NCBI GenBank assembly: GCA_018660505.1 | Contig: JABJKE010000041.1 | Span: 1-48,434 of the forward strand | Source: Rhodobiaceae bacterium | GTDB taxonomy: Bacteria; Pseudomonadota; Alphaproteobacteria; RS24 | Direction: 5' to 3' | DNA length: 48,434 bases | In this document: one piece after another, positions 1 through 7,850 of the stretch | How positions within the stretch are numbered: the stretch's first letter is position 1 | How the letters are laid out: each line of letters starts with the position of its first letter | Made by a program: the position numbers and the translations under genes | Notes under the pieces: model-generated | What the model saw: only the letters and a program-made list of their open reading frames with translations | What the model was told of the DNA's origin: nothing | Databases searched by the model: none

Positions 1-327
1 CTCCTTTGCGCAGACAATAAGCACTGCTAATTTACTAGCCTAGTGCGCCTGGTCCCTTCGCAAGGCGCACCAGCGCCAACGAGTTGGCGGGTGCTTTTAG
101 CGTCCGCTACCACGCTATAAGGGCGCGGTCGCGAAAGCGACCCCCGCCCGCCTTGCGCAAGCGAGGTGACTTTGCGAAGTAAAGTCATCGAGACGCTTTC
201 TAAAGGAATGGGTAGCTCCTTTGCGCAGACAATAAGCACTGCTAATTTACTAGCCTAGTGCGCCTGGTCCCTTCGCAAGGCGCACCAGCGCCAATCAGTT
301 GGCGGGCACTCTTAGCGTCCATTGCCA
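1..327. repeat. Tandem hairpin-rich non-coding repeat, 215-bp period, truncated at window start
   Basis: Bases 1-79 recur identically at 216-294. Over the first 105 positions the copies differ at only five places, and similarity fades near 112/327. The unit is packed with short inverted repeats: 43-50 with 63-70; 74-80 with 83-89; 127-132 with 137-142 closing a GAAA loop; 151-156 with 161-166 closing a GCAA loop (one G-T pair); 167-173 with 181-187; 202-207 with 217-222. In the second copy the changes at 295-296 fall at the loop of the 289-304 hairpin and leave its six-pair stem intact. No tRNA or rRNA is recognised. A minus-strand frame at 27-239 lies wholly inside the repeat and I do not call it a gene. 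This is the only gene-free stretch longer than 300 bases. It could be a family of interspersed palindromic elements or a structured RNA; the sequence alone does not decide. Confidence 0.85.
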
Positions 328-345
328 AACAGTTTCCGACCAGCG

Positions 346-1005
346 TTAGGGGCGTTTTGCGGCTTTAGCGCGCCGATTGAAAATCGCCCAGGCGGACCAA
401 AAAAACACTGCCAAAGCGATGGCCGTCAAGAGGGCGGGCCTCGGGTCGTCTATCGTGCTGCGCGAGCCGGCATAAGCGACAATCCAACAATAGGGGATGA
501 CACTGAGCGCCCAGAGCGCCAGAAACCGGGAAAACGGCATCCGCGTCAGCCCCGCCATACAGGCCGAAACCTCTGGCAACATTGGCATGGCGCGGGCCAG
601 CAAGATAACCACAGGCCCATGCCGCCGAAAGGTGGTGGCTGCGGCTTCGCGTTGCTGCGGGTCTTTGACAATATGCCTGACGAACCAGTCGCCATAGCGA
701 CGGCTTATCCCATAGCCACCTATGCCAGCTGCCAAAAGGCCGATACTGCCCGCCAAAGCGGCGGGGCCGGCGCCGATAAAATAACCGGCCAGCAGAAGCG
801 TCGCCAAAGTAGGGACGGCGATAATCAAATCGGCAAACAGCAGCGCCGCAACGAGCAAGCCGACAAAAACCGGATTGGCGGATTGGGCGGCCACCAGCCA
901 AACCTCGATTTTGGCCATGGTGAGCACACCAGTTGCATTGAGCAGAAGAAAAAGGCTGGCAAAGACTAAGGCCAAAAGGCCCATAATTTTCAATAGGGGT
1001 TTCAT
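346..1005 (-). CDS. TVP38/TMEM64 (VTT/DedA-like) family membrane protein
   Basis: A 219-aa integral membrane protein with about five to six hydrophobic segments (roughly residues 5-24, 46-66, 68-98, 130-150, 160-181 and 190-208). The family signature lies in the second half: an RHG-P-ILLARAMPMLPE-type stretch at 128-145, followed by a glycine and a second amphipathic/hydrophobic segment, as in VTT-domain (SNARE-associated, DedA) proteins. Related proteins act in lipid scrambling, membrane homeostasis or small-solute transport, but the substrate of this one cannot be read. It stands alone, leftward, with the structured repeat just beyond its stop and a 138-bp gap upstream. Length is normal for the family. 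Family assignment is firm; function is open. Confidence 0.85.
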   Translation of the reverse strand: MKPLLKIMGLLALVFASLFLLLNATGVLTMAKIEVWLVAAQSANPVFVGLLVAALLFADLIIAVPTLATLLLAGYFIGAGPAALAGSIGLLAAGIGGYGISRRYGDWFVRHIVKDPQQREAAATTFRRHGPVVILLARAMPMLPEVSACMAGLTRMPFSRFLALWALSVIPYCWIVAYAGSRSTIDDPRPALLTAIALAVFFWSAWAIFNRRAKAAKRP

Positions 1006-1143
1006 CCGTCTCTACCCTGCCTTTCAAAAGCTGCGCGACCCAAGCTTGCACGGCCTTATATGAGCCGATTTTAAGCCGCTGCCAAAGGAAAATACCATGG
1101 CCGCGACATCGACCCCTATGAGTTGGTCATTGCCGACAAGGCA

Positions 1144-1371
1144 TCAAAACTTAGGCAAAGGTTTTTCTTTCGGCCGAAGTTTTTGGCTGTGTTTGGCGGC
1201 GCGACCCGAGACGCGTTTGCGCCACATGCGAAAGCTAGAGGCTTTCATGTGGCGGCGCATCAGCCGAATGACTTCAGGCTCCGATAGCCCATGCTCGCGT
1301 TCGATCATGTCAAAGGCGGTGAGGTCATCCCATGCCATGGCGACAATCTCTGATATTTTTTCTTCATCCAT
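1144..1371 (-). CDS. TIGR03643 / DUF2805 family small protein
   Basis: A 75-aa basic protein matching the TIGR03643/DUF2805 family: an acidic N-terminal helix (ISEIVAMAWDDLTAFDMI), a helix-turn-helix-like middle (GLSEPEVIRLMRRHMK) and a conserved SSFRMWRKRVSGR segment. The helical, Arg/Lys-rich make-up suggests nucleic-acid binding, but no function is established that I know of; relatives are often found near photolyase-type genes. The frame stays open to 1446 and an ATG at 1407 is possible. I chose 1371 because the family begins at this point; neither start has a strong ribosome binding site. It overlaps nothing and lies head-to-head with the transporter starting at 1482. Confidence 0.75.
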   Translation of the reverse strand: MDEEKISEIVAMAWDDLTAFDMIEREHGLSEPEVIRLMRRHMKASSFRMWRKRVSGRAAKHSQKLRPKEKPLPKF

Positions 1372-1481
1372 AGATAAAGACTTAGGTCTGGGCTGGGGTT
1401 TTTCCATGCAGCGACAGACGATTTTTGTCGCGCCGCGCCGTGCCACGGTTTAGGCTGCGCGTGAAGAGCGGGGGACCCACC

Positions 1482-2825
1482 ATGAGCACACTAGCGACAC
1501 AAAGACTGACCTGGAGCCAAAAAATCGGCTACGGCAGCGGGGATTTCGCCTTTAATCTGTATTGGCAGGGCATCAGCCTTTATCTGTTTTATTTCTATAC
1601 CGATGTTCTGGGCCTGCCCAATGCGATGGCAGGGCTTATTTATGCCATTGGCTCGCTATGGGACGCCATCACCGACCCCGCCATGGGCTATGTGGCCGAG
1701 CGCACGCGGTCGCGATGGGGGCGCTATCGTCCGTATTTATTATTCACGCCCATCCCCTTGGGGCTGAGCTATATGTTGCTGTTCTGGCACCCGGGCGAAT
1801 TGTCCATCCCCATGATAGCGGCGATGGCGCTGACCGGACAATTTGCCTTCCGGCTGATTTTCACCATGGCCTCGACGCCGTATTCTTCTTTGATGGCGCG
1901 CATGACGCAAAACTCCGAAGACCGCGCGGGCATGGCGGGCGCGCGCATGGTGTTTGCTTATATCGGCGGATTTAGCGTGGTGGTGCTGGCCGGCCTATTG
2001 CTCGAGAACGCCGAAACGGACGCGCAAGCCTTTTTCTATTTGGCGCTAATATCGGGCGGTTTGGCAACGCTGGTTTTATGGCTTTGCTTTTATCTGTGCC
2101 AAGAACCCATCGACCCGCCCGAGACCCCCAAGGCGCTGAGCCTGAAACAAACCTTTGCGGGTATGGCGCAAAACACGCCGTTTATCATCGTCTTCGCCTC
2201 TATATTGCTGATGGTGCTGGGCACCACGGTGATTGGCAAAACGGTTTTATATTATTTCGAATATCAATTGGGCGACCGCGATGCGGGCTCAACCGCCTTG
2301 ATGGCCTTTGCCGCCACCGGACTTTTGGCCATTCCGTTCTGGACTTTCGTCACGCTGAAGACGTCGAAAAGATTTGTCTGGATGGCCGGCAGTGCCTGTG
2401 CGGCTCTGGCCTTGGTTGCGTTTCTCTTCAACCCCGCCACCTCGGCCGCCATGGTGACGTGGAATTATATCGCCATCGGTTTTGGCACGGGCGCCTTTGC
2501 GGTGACCTTCTGGGGCATGTTGCCAGACACGGTTGAATATGGCGAATGGAAAACCGGCGACCGCGTCGAGGCAATGATTTTCGGCTTTATTACTTTCGCC
2601 CAAAAGGCCGCTGTGGCCTTAAGTGCTGTCATCCTTGGGCTGCTGCTCGATTTCATCGGCTATCAGGCAGGCCAAGCGCAAAGCGCGCAAACCCTCGATG
2701 GCTTGCGCTATATCATCGTCGGCGTGCCGCTATTTGGCATTCTGGCCTCGGTGGCGTGCATGTATTATTACCCGCTCTCGCCCAAACGCCATGCCGATAT
2801 TGTGGCGGAGCTCGCCGCGCGTTAG
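1482..2825 (+). CDS. GPH-family (MelB-like) sugar/glycoside:cation symporter
   Basis: A 447-aa inner-membrane transporter with about 12 hydrophobic helices. The N-terminal half has the hallmark GYGSGDFAFN at 16-25 and the DAITDPAMGYVAERT...WGRYRPY block at 61-84, which in MelB contains the acidic cation-binding residues and the cytoplasmic loop. Members import glycosides, pentosides or hexuronides with Na+ or H+; the substrate here is not deducible. The start at 1482 follows GGGGGACC; an upstream in-frame extension to 1425 overlaps the divergent gene and lacks the family's N-terminus. It runs convergently into the secreted PHP protein with an 8-bp gap and has no co-directional neighbour, so it appears monocistronic. 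Confidence 0.9.
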   Translation: MSTLATQRLTWSQKIGYGSGDFAFNLYWQGISLYLFYFYTDVLGLPNAMAGLIYAIGSLWDAITDPAMGYVAERTRSRWGRYRPYLLFTPIPLGLSYMLLFWHPGELSIPMIAAMALTGQFAFRLIFTMASTPYSSLMARMTQNSEDRAGMAGARMVFAYIGGFSVVVLAGLLLENAETDAQAFFYLALISGGLATLVLWLCFYLCQEPIDPPETPKALSLKQTFAGMAQNTPFIIVFASILLMVLGTTVIGKTVLYYFEYQLGDRDAGSTALMAFAATGLLAIPFWTFVTLKTSKRFVWMAGSACAALALVAFLFNPATSAAMVTWNYIAIGFGTGAFAVTFWGMLPDTVEYGEWKTGDRVEAMIFGFITFAQKAAVALSAVILGLLLDFIGYQAGQAQSAQTLDGLRYIIVGVPLFGILASVACMYYYPLSPKRHADIVAELAAR

Positions 2826-2833
2826 GGCTTAGC

Positions 2834-5548
2834 TTAAGGTTTAGGCAAGCCGGGCGGGGTCCATTTGCCATCGCCATTGGCATCGACATAAATCGGATTG
2901 CTATAGGCATAAGGGAAAAATCTCGGATAGATGGCTTTATAGGTTTCGCTAGCTGGCCCGCTGACCTCCAGCGTGACGAAGCCATCTTGCTGAAAATCCA
3001 TGGGCAGAGCGAAAGTGCCATCTTCGGGCAAGGGCTGCGTATGAATGGTCTTGCCATTGAGCTGCACTTTTAGCGTGTCGGCGCGCGCCCAATCGGCGCT
3101 AAACACCCGCCCCCTTAAAACACCCGATGCGCCGCGATGGGTTTGGCCAATTTGAGCCTTGTCCAACGCCAAGTCGAGGAAGGGGCCCGTGGTGCCATAA
3201 AAAGCACCCGACTTCACGGCTTGCGTAAAGCGGGCCATGCGGAACTGGCTTATTTCATTGGCATTCATGCGAACCATATTTCGCGGCAGAGCGACTTGTT
3301 GGGTGGTGTTGTGGCTATCACTATTGGCCGTGGCGGCCAGTTTTTCGCCTTGCGCCAGCAGCGACAACCAGTCGAGACGCGCCGCCGCCACGCGGTCGGG
3401 GCGATGGTCTTGCGAGCCGTTCATAATTTCCATCACATCAAAATCAATATCGCGCACGCCAGTAATTGGGTCGGGCGCGATAAGGCTATTATTGGGATGG
3501 CTGGTTAGCGGCAAATGCGGCTGATAGGGATGTGCCGCTACGCCCATATGGGTGAAAAACTGTTCATCTTCTATCCGCGTCTCGAAATCATCGGGCAGCT
3601 CATGCGATAGCGCAAAATTAGCGCGCGGGTGATTTAGCTGCGCGACGGGGTCGTTATAATGCACATGCATATCGTGTAAGACATCGCGTGTGCGACGGTT
3701 TTCATGCGCTTTCAAGCCGCGTCGATTGGCATGGGAGTGCTCTTCCAGCGGGAAAAAATTCATATGCCCGATGGAATAGGGCGCGCGCGCGGTTTTGAGG
3801 GAGCTGGTGACTTCCGAGCCCGTAACGGCGATCATTTTATCGGTCACACCGAGTTTGCGTAACAGCGGGTTGAAGTCAAAAATCGTGTCATGTTCGCTGC
3901 CCACCATCACTTCGCCGCGTTCGGCCACGAAAGTGCGCACGCGTTTTTCTGTCGAAAAAGAATTATCCGTGCTGGGGCTGGCATGCACATGCATATCGAC
4001 GCTCATATGATGCGGCGTGGTAAGCACACGTTTGGGCACGTCGATGCGCAAAGTGGTGTTTTTGCCATCGCGCACTTTCAGCGCGCTGGTTTCGACAGAA
4101 AATTCGGGGCCCTGCACGGCATAGACGAGATAGTCGCCATCGGGCAAATAAACATAGGCCGGGTCGCTGGGCACTCCAGCCAAATGCACATCCGAGGCGC
4201 GCCTTTTCTCTATTGGCCCGTCGCCATCTTCCACCCGATAGCCGGTTAAACTGTCTTCAAAATCGGGATTGGGGGTGGTGTTTTGGCCGCGAAACGCCAA
4301 ACGCATGGCGTGTCCGCGCGGCAGCTCAATGCGGGCGGCCCGTGGCGGCGTCAGCGGCGCCAGCTTGGTCTCGGTCTCGCCCATGGTGAACGACTGCCGC
4401 ACGACATCGGCGGCCTGCGTCATCATGCGAAGCGAATAATCGCCAGCCGGAAGCTTGGCGGCAAACCGGCCTTGCGCATCAGCACTCACCTGGGTGAACG
4501 GGGCGCCATCGGCGCGGTCGATATGCACCCGCACGCTTTGGCCCGTTGGGGTCACTTGTCCTTGCAGCTCGGCGGCATCGGCAAATAGCAAATCGGTCAC
4601 GCTCGACACATCGGCGCTGGGGGTGACCCAAATTTCTTCTTCGAGTTGCAATTTGTCGCCCAATTCTATTTCCATCAAAGCCAATTGCATCAATTTGCTA
4701 AGCCCGAGGCTTGTGCTGTCGCCGAAGAAAAACGGCTGCGCCAAAGTAACAAAGGCGAGGGCATGGTGGTCGGCCAGGGCAAAGCTTGGCAAGTCGCGGC
4801 TGGCCTCGCCCTGCACCAGTTTGGCCGATGTTATGCGCCAGCCATAACTGACGGGCTGGCGTGCGTCATGCGGCGATAGCAAAATAATCGTGTCGACGGG
4901 GCGTGCCGTCTGCGTATAAGTGAGCGGCCCACGGCCAACGAATCTTTTCTGCACGAAGCCGTTGGAAAGCGCAGGGTCTTTGGTCGAGAGCAAAAAGGTT
5001 TCCATCGATTGATAATTCAACATAGCGCTGCTGAAGAGACCTGGATTGGTGGCTTCTTCGTTTTGGCGCCAGATGGTTTTCGAAATTTTCATCCGTTCCG
5101 GCCTATCGAGCGACAGGGTAAAGCGGGTTTCGACGAACAACCCATGGTGCTCGCCCAAGGTAACAAGACTGGCGGTTTTGGCGTTTTGCGTGGCGCGTAT
5201 ATCTGAAATATTTACGGGTTGCGACAAGCTGCCGTTGAGCAAATCTTGTGCGGAGACGAATTGATCGTCGTCGCGGGCGCAATATCCAATGTCGCGCAGT
5301 GTGCCGCCCACGGCTGAAAAATCTCCCTCATGGGCAAGCCCGGCAAAGACGATGCACAAAGTGCCGTTGGAGAGCACCCAATCGCCGATGCCGCCCACGG
5401 CATCTGGGCCTTTTTGCACCCATTGTTTGGCGTTCGCCGCGGTAATTTGCGTGGCCGCAATCTGGGCTTTCGCACTGGCGGGAAACCCAGTCAATAAACC
5501 GATGAGGCAAGCGGTGGTGAAAAACGAGAGAGAAGAGAAGCGAGACAT
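2834..5548 (-). CDS. Secreted CehA/McbA-family PHP-domain metallohydrolase-like protein
   Basis: A 904-aa exported protein. Residues 1-28 form a signal peptide (hydrophobic core, then ASAKA cleavage site). The middle (about 300-510) reads as beta-rich carboxypeptidase-regulatory/Ig-like modules. The C-terminal PHP-type domain starts near residue 515 with the metal-binding HVH pair (His520, His522), followed by GSEHD and later NSDSH, all classic PHP metal ligands. CehA and McbA hydrolyse carbamate esters, but most relatives are uncharacterised phosphoesterase-like proteins, so the substrate is open. The gene is alone on its strand and divergent from the helicase across a 184-bp gap. A second secreted PHP-like protein (DUF3604) lies at 40012. 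Confidence 0.85.
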   Translation of the reverse strand: MSRFSSLSFFTTACLIGLLTGFPASAKAQIAATQITAANAKQWVQKGPDAVGGIGDWVLSNGTLCIVFAGLAHEGDFSAVGGTLRDIGYCARDDDQFVSAQDLLNGSLSQPVNISDIRATQNAKTASLVTLGEHHGLFVETRFTLSLDRPERMKISKTIWRQNEEATNPGLFSSAMLNYQSMETFLLSTKDPALSNGFVQKRFVGRGPLTYTQTARPVDTIILLSPHDARQPVSYGWRITSAKLVQGEASRDLPSFALADHHALAFVTLAQPFFFGDSTSLGLSKLMQLALMEIELGDKLQLEEEIWVTPSADVSSVTDLLFADAAELQGQVTPTGQSVRVHIDRADGAPFTQVSADAQGRFAAKLPAGDYSLRMMTQAADVVRQSFTMGETETKLAPLTPPRAARIELPRGHAMRLAFRGQNTTPNPDFEDSLTGYRVEDGDGPIEKRRASDVHLAGVPSDPAYVYLPDGDYLVYAVQGPEFSVETSALKVRDGKNTTLRIDVPKRVLTTPHHMSVDMHVHASPSTDNSFSTEKRVRTFVAERGEVMVGSEHDTIFDFNPLLRKLGVTDKMIAVTGSEVTSSLKTARAPYSIGHMNFFPLEEHSHANRRGLKAHENRRTRDVLHDMHVHYNDPVAQLNHPRANFALSHELPDDFETRIEDEQFFTHMGVAAHPYQPHLPLTSHPNNSLIAPDPITGVRDIDFDVMEIMNGSQDHRPDRVAAARLDWLSLLAQGEKLAATANSDSHNTTQQVALPRNMVRMNANEISQFRMARFTQAVKSGAFYGTTGPFLDLALDKAQIGQTHRGASGVLRGRVFSADWARADTLKVQLNGKTIHTQPLPEDGTFALPMDFQQDGFVTLEVSGPASETYKAIYPRFFPYAYSNPIYVDANGDGKWTPPGLPKP

Positions 5549-5732
5549 GGTTGACCTTTTTTTTAATCTATTTGCTTTAACTTTGCCTAAATCGGCGAAA
5601 AAGCAAAGAGGGAAGTGAAATTATTCTTTACTGTTTTTTGAGCAATCCATGCTAAGCCACACGCAGTGAAACTCAAAAGCTGTTTTGGCTGTATCGCGCG
5701 ATGTATCATTGGACGCGATTTTAGGAAAATCT

Positions 5733-7232
5733 ATGTCTAAGTTTACTTCGCTTGGTCTCTCCAAGCAACTGGCCGAAACGCTTGAAAAAAGCGGTTATTC
5801 GGACCCCACACCGATTCAAGAAAAAACCATTCCCGAGCTGTTAAAAGGCCGCGATGTCGTGGGCATTGCCCAAACTGGCACTGGCAAAACGGCGGCCTTC
5901 GTGCTGCCTATTTTGGAAATGTTGATCCAATCGAAAACCCCCGTGGAGCCGAAACGCTGCACCGCGCTGATTGTTGTGCCAACGCGCGAATTGGCCAGCC
6001 AGATTGACGATAATATTGGCAAATATGGCGATAAAATTTATCACCAACGCGCCACCATTGTGGGCGGGATGAAATATCCGCCGCAAGTGAAAAAATTATT
6101 TCGCGGTCTCGATATTATGGTGGCCACGCCCGGGCGTTTGGAAGACCATTTGAAACAAGGCACGATTTCGCTGCAAGACACGAAAATTGTGGTGTTGGAT
6201 GAAGCCGACCAAATGATGGATTTGGGCTTTTTCCCAGCCATTCGGCGGATTATGCGCAAAGCCCCGCAAGAGCGTCAGACGATTTTACTCTCGGCCACCA
6301 TGCCGAAAGAAATCCGCAAACTCGCCAATGAGTTTTTGAACGATCCGGTAGATGTGCAAGTGGCCAAACAAGGCACGCCCATCGAGAAAATTGAACAAAT
6401 GGTCTATCTGATGGACCGCGCCAGCAAGCGGCCGTTTTTATTGGCCCAATTGGAAAATGAATTTCGCACGATTGTGTTTACGCGCACCAAACATGGGGCC
6501 AATGATTTGGTCACTTTCTTGAAGAAAAAGGGCGTTTTGGCCTCGGCCATTCATGGCAATAAAAGCCAAGCGCAACGCCAACGCGCGCTCGATGCTTTTC
6601 GCGCGGGCAAAGAGCATATTCTGGTTGCCACCGATGTGGCAGCGCGCGGCATTGATATTCCCGATGTCTCTTTGGTGGTCAATTATGACCCGCCGATGCA
6701 GCCTGAAAGTTATGTTCACCGCATTGGCCGCACGGCGCGCGCGGGCCGCGAAGGACGCGCCATCACTTTATGTGCGCCCGATGAGAAAAAACGGATGCGC
6801 GATGTAGAGCGCCTGACCAAGTTAAAACTACCGACCCAGAATGTGACGGTCGCCATGCGCGAGAGCAAAATCGGCGGCCCCGCCAAAGGGGAGGGCGATG
6901 CGCCAGCTCAGCAGGTCGTGGAAGTGGCGCCGAGCCAAACCTTGAGTGATTTCGAAGATGGCTCCATGCCGCCGCGCCCAAAACGCAAACAAGGCAAAAA
7001 ACCCCGTAATCGGGACAGAGCCCAAGGCGGCCGCGACGGCAAACCACAAGGCAAACGCGACGGAAAACCAGGCGGAAAACCGGGCGGCAAACCCGGCGGA
7101 TTTAGAGGCAAGCCCGGCGGCAAACCCGGTGGTAAACCAGGTGGCAAGCCAGGCGGCAAAAAACCCGGCCATCGTGGCAGTCGGCCTGCGGGTGCGGGCG
7201 GCAAGCCCCCTCAACGCAAGCGTTCTGACTAG
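5733..7232 (+). CDS. DEAD-box ATP-dependent RNA helicase (RhlE-like) with KPGG-repeat tail
   Basis: A 499-aa cytoplasmic helicase that unwinds RNA duplexes, typically in ribosome assembly, mRNA decay or cold adaptation. Motifs are complete and in order: Q motif with Gln29, AQTGTGKT 46-53, PTRELA 83-88, DEAD 156-159, SAT 187-189, VATDVAARGIDIP near 298-310 and HRIGRTARAG 329-338. After about residue 410 the protein becomes a basic, glycine-rich, unstructured tail with GKPG repeats and many Lys/Arg, likely for RNA binding or condensate formation. The start at 5733 is preceded by TAGGAAA; a longer frame from 5685 adds 16 residues outside the family. It converges on the isomerase-like gene with a 6-bp gap. 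Confidence 0.95.
   Translation: MSKFTSLGLSKQLAETLEKSGYSDPTPIQEKTIPELLKGRDVVGIAQTGTGKTAAFVLPILEMLIQSKTPVEPKRCTALIVVPTRELASQIDDNIGKYGDKIYHQRATIVGGMKYPPQVKKLFRGLDIMVATPGRLEDHLKQGTISLQDTKIVVLDEADQMMDLGFFPAIRRIMRKAPQERQTILLSATMPKEIRKLANEFLNDPVDVQVAKQGTPIEKIEQMVYLMDRASKRPFLLAQLENEFRTIVFTRTKHGANDLVTFLKKKGVLASAIHGNKSQAQRQRALDAFRAGKEHILVATDVAARGIDIPDVSLVVNYDPPMQPESYVHRIGRTARAGREGRAITLCAPDEKKRMRDVERLTKLKLPTQNVTVAMRESKIGGPAKGEGDAPAQQVVEVAPSQTLSDFEDGSMPPRPKRKQGKKPRNRDRAQGGRDGKPQGKRDGKPGGKPGGKPGGFRGKPGGKPGGKPGGKPGGKKPGHRGSRPAGAGGKPPQRKRSD
7062..7160 (+). repeat. In-frame 12-bp tandem repeats encoding GKPG units
   Basis: About eight degenerate copies of a GGC-AAA-CCN-GGN unit sit in the 3' end of the helicase gene and encode a Gly-Lys-Pro-Gly tail, interrupted once by FRG. 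Third positions vary between copies, so the array is not a recent slip product. Copy number could nevertheless vary between strains. Confidence 0.8.
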
Positions 7233-7238
7233 CTATTG

Positions 7239-7712
7239 TTAAGCTGATTTTTTTAAAAATCCGCGGCCCATTTGGGCTGCGATATACAGCGTTATCAGCG
7301 CCGCCACTACCGCCAGCGTATAGCCGAGGATGCCGAGACTATTCGACTGGCCCAGCGCATTGTCGCTAAACGACAGCGCGCGCGAACCCGAGGCATTGCC
7401 CGTCCAATAGAATATCGTATTGCTCCAGCCGGCAAAAATAATCCCTTTGGCGAATAATTTCGCTTTGTCTATTTCCAGTCCGCAATGCGGCAAGGCAAAC
7501 GCCATGGCGACCATCAACAGGCAATTGCTAATGCCGCCCGCATGCGTGCGCACCCAACCTTCTGTGGTGCCAAACATTGGCAAGTTAATAAAAACCCCGG
7601 GCACAAGTTCCAGCCCGCCGATGAGGCTGATGGCCAACATAAAGCCACTGAAGAGGGCAATGAATAAAACCCACATGGCGTGGCCGAGTAATTGTTTTTG
7701 ATAGGCTTCCAT
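7239..7712 (-). CDS. Styrene-oxide-isomerase (StyC)-like integral membrane protein
   Basis: A 157-aa protein with four hydrophobic segments (about 12-33, 60-76, 88-103, 126-147), the length and layout of styrene oxide isomerase. StyC-type enzymes use haem b to rearrange an epoxide to an aldehyde (Meinwald rearrangement). Key positions are retained: EGW at 51-53, the haem-ligand-like His57, Asn63 and Tyr102. The His-Asn (6) and Asn-Tyr (39) spacings equal those I recall for StyC His58/Asn64/Tyr103. No styrene monooxygenase genes flank it; the neighbours are a helicase and purT, so its natural epoxide (perhaps from terpenoid or lipid breakdown) is unknown. Homology is judged by eye. It could instead be a non-catalytic member of the family. 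Confidence 0.7.
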   Translation of the reverse strand: MEAYQKQLLGHAMWVLFIALFSGFMLAISLIGGLELVPGVFINLPMFGTTEGWVRTHAGGISNCLLMVAMAFALPHCGLEIDKAKLFAKGIIFAGWSNTIFYWTGNASGSRALSFSDNALGQSNSLGILGYTLAVVAALITLYIAAQMGRGFLKKSA

Positions 7713-7850
7713 TTTTCTCTCCCAAATGTGGCGCCAAATTTAGCGGTTCAAATTTGTGCGGCTTTCTTTTTTGGCAACATAGATTATGCTTCGTGCCAAA
7801 GCTTGGGCTTTTTGAGAGTTTGGGTCAAGCCGCCGTGGGAGGATGAGGCC

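Noticed and set aside
27-239. Minus-strand open frame of 70 codons at the left edge
   Set aside because: It lies entirely within the hairpin-rich repeat, and its codons follow from palindromic DNA; no family resemblance and no ribosome site.
336-360. Integron attC-like core (GTTAGGGG) beside the left repeats
   Set aside because: No matching RYYYAAC partner with attC spacing and no integrase; a chance match.
366-375. Apparent loss of the catalytic glutamate in both acyl-CoA dehydrogenases (C-terminal motif IGGGS or IFGGT)
   Set aside because: These numbers are residues of the protein encoded at 22806-23963. In long-chain and isovaleryl-type enzymes the base sits in helix G, and Glu248 and Glu244 occupy that place, so activity is expected.
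322-1051. Long open frames on both strands overlapping the VTT membrane protein
   Set aside because: They lack hydrophobic or family patterns, while the minus-strand frame ending at 346 has the full VTT signature; the others are antisense or frame-shifted shadows.
1075-1140. Plus-strand stretch reading GRDIDPYELVIADKASK, which looks protein-like
   Set aside because: No start codon, stop codon just before it at 1072-1074, and it runs antisense into the DUF2805 gene. Possibly a gene remnant or chance; not enough to call a pseudogene.
7713-7850. Possible riboswitch in the 138-bp leader of purT
   Set aside because: A weak AAAGC-TTGG-GCTTT hairpin is present, but no known purine, guanidine or SAM motif is recognisable.
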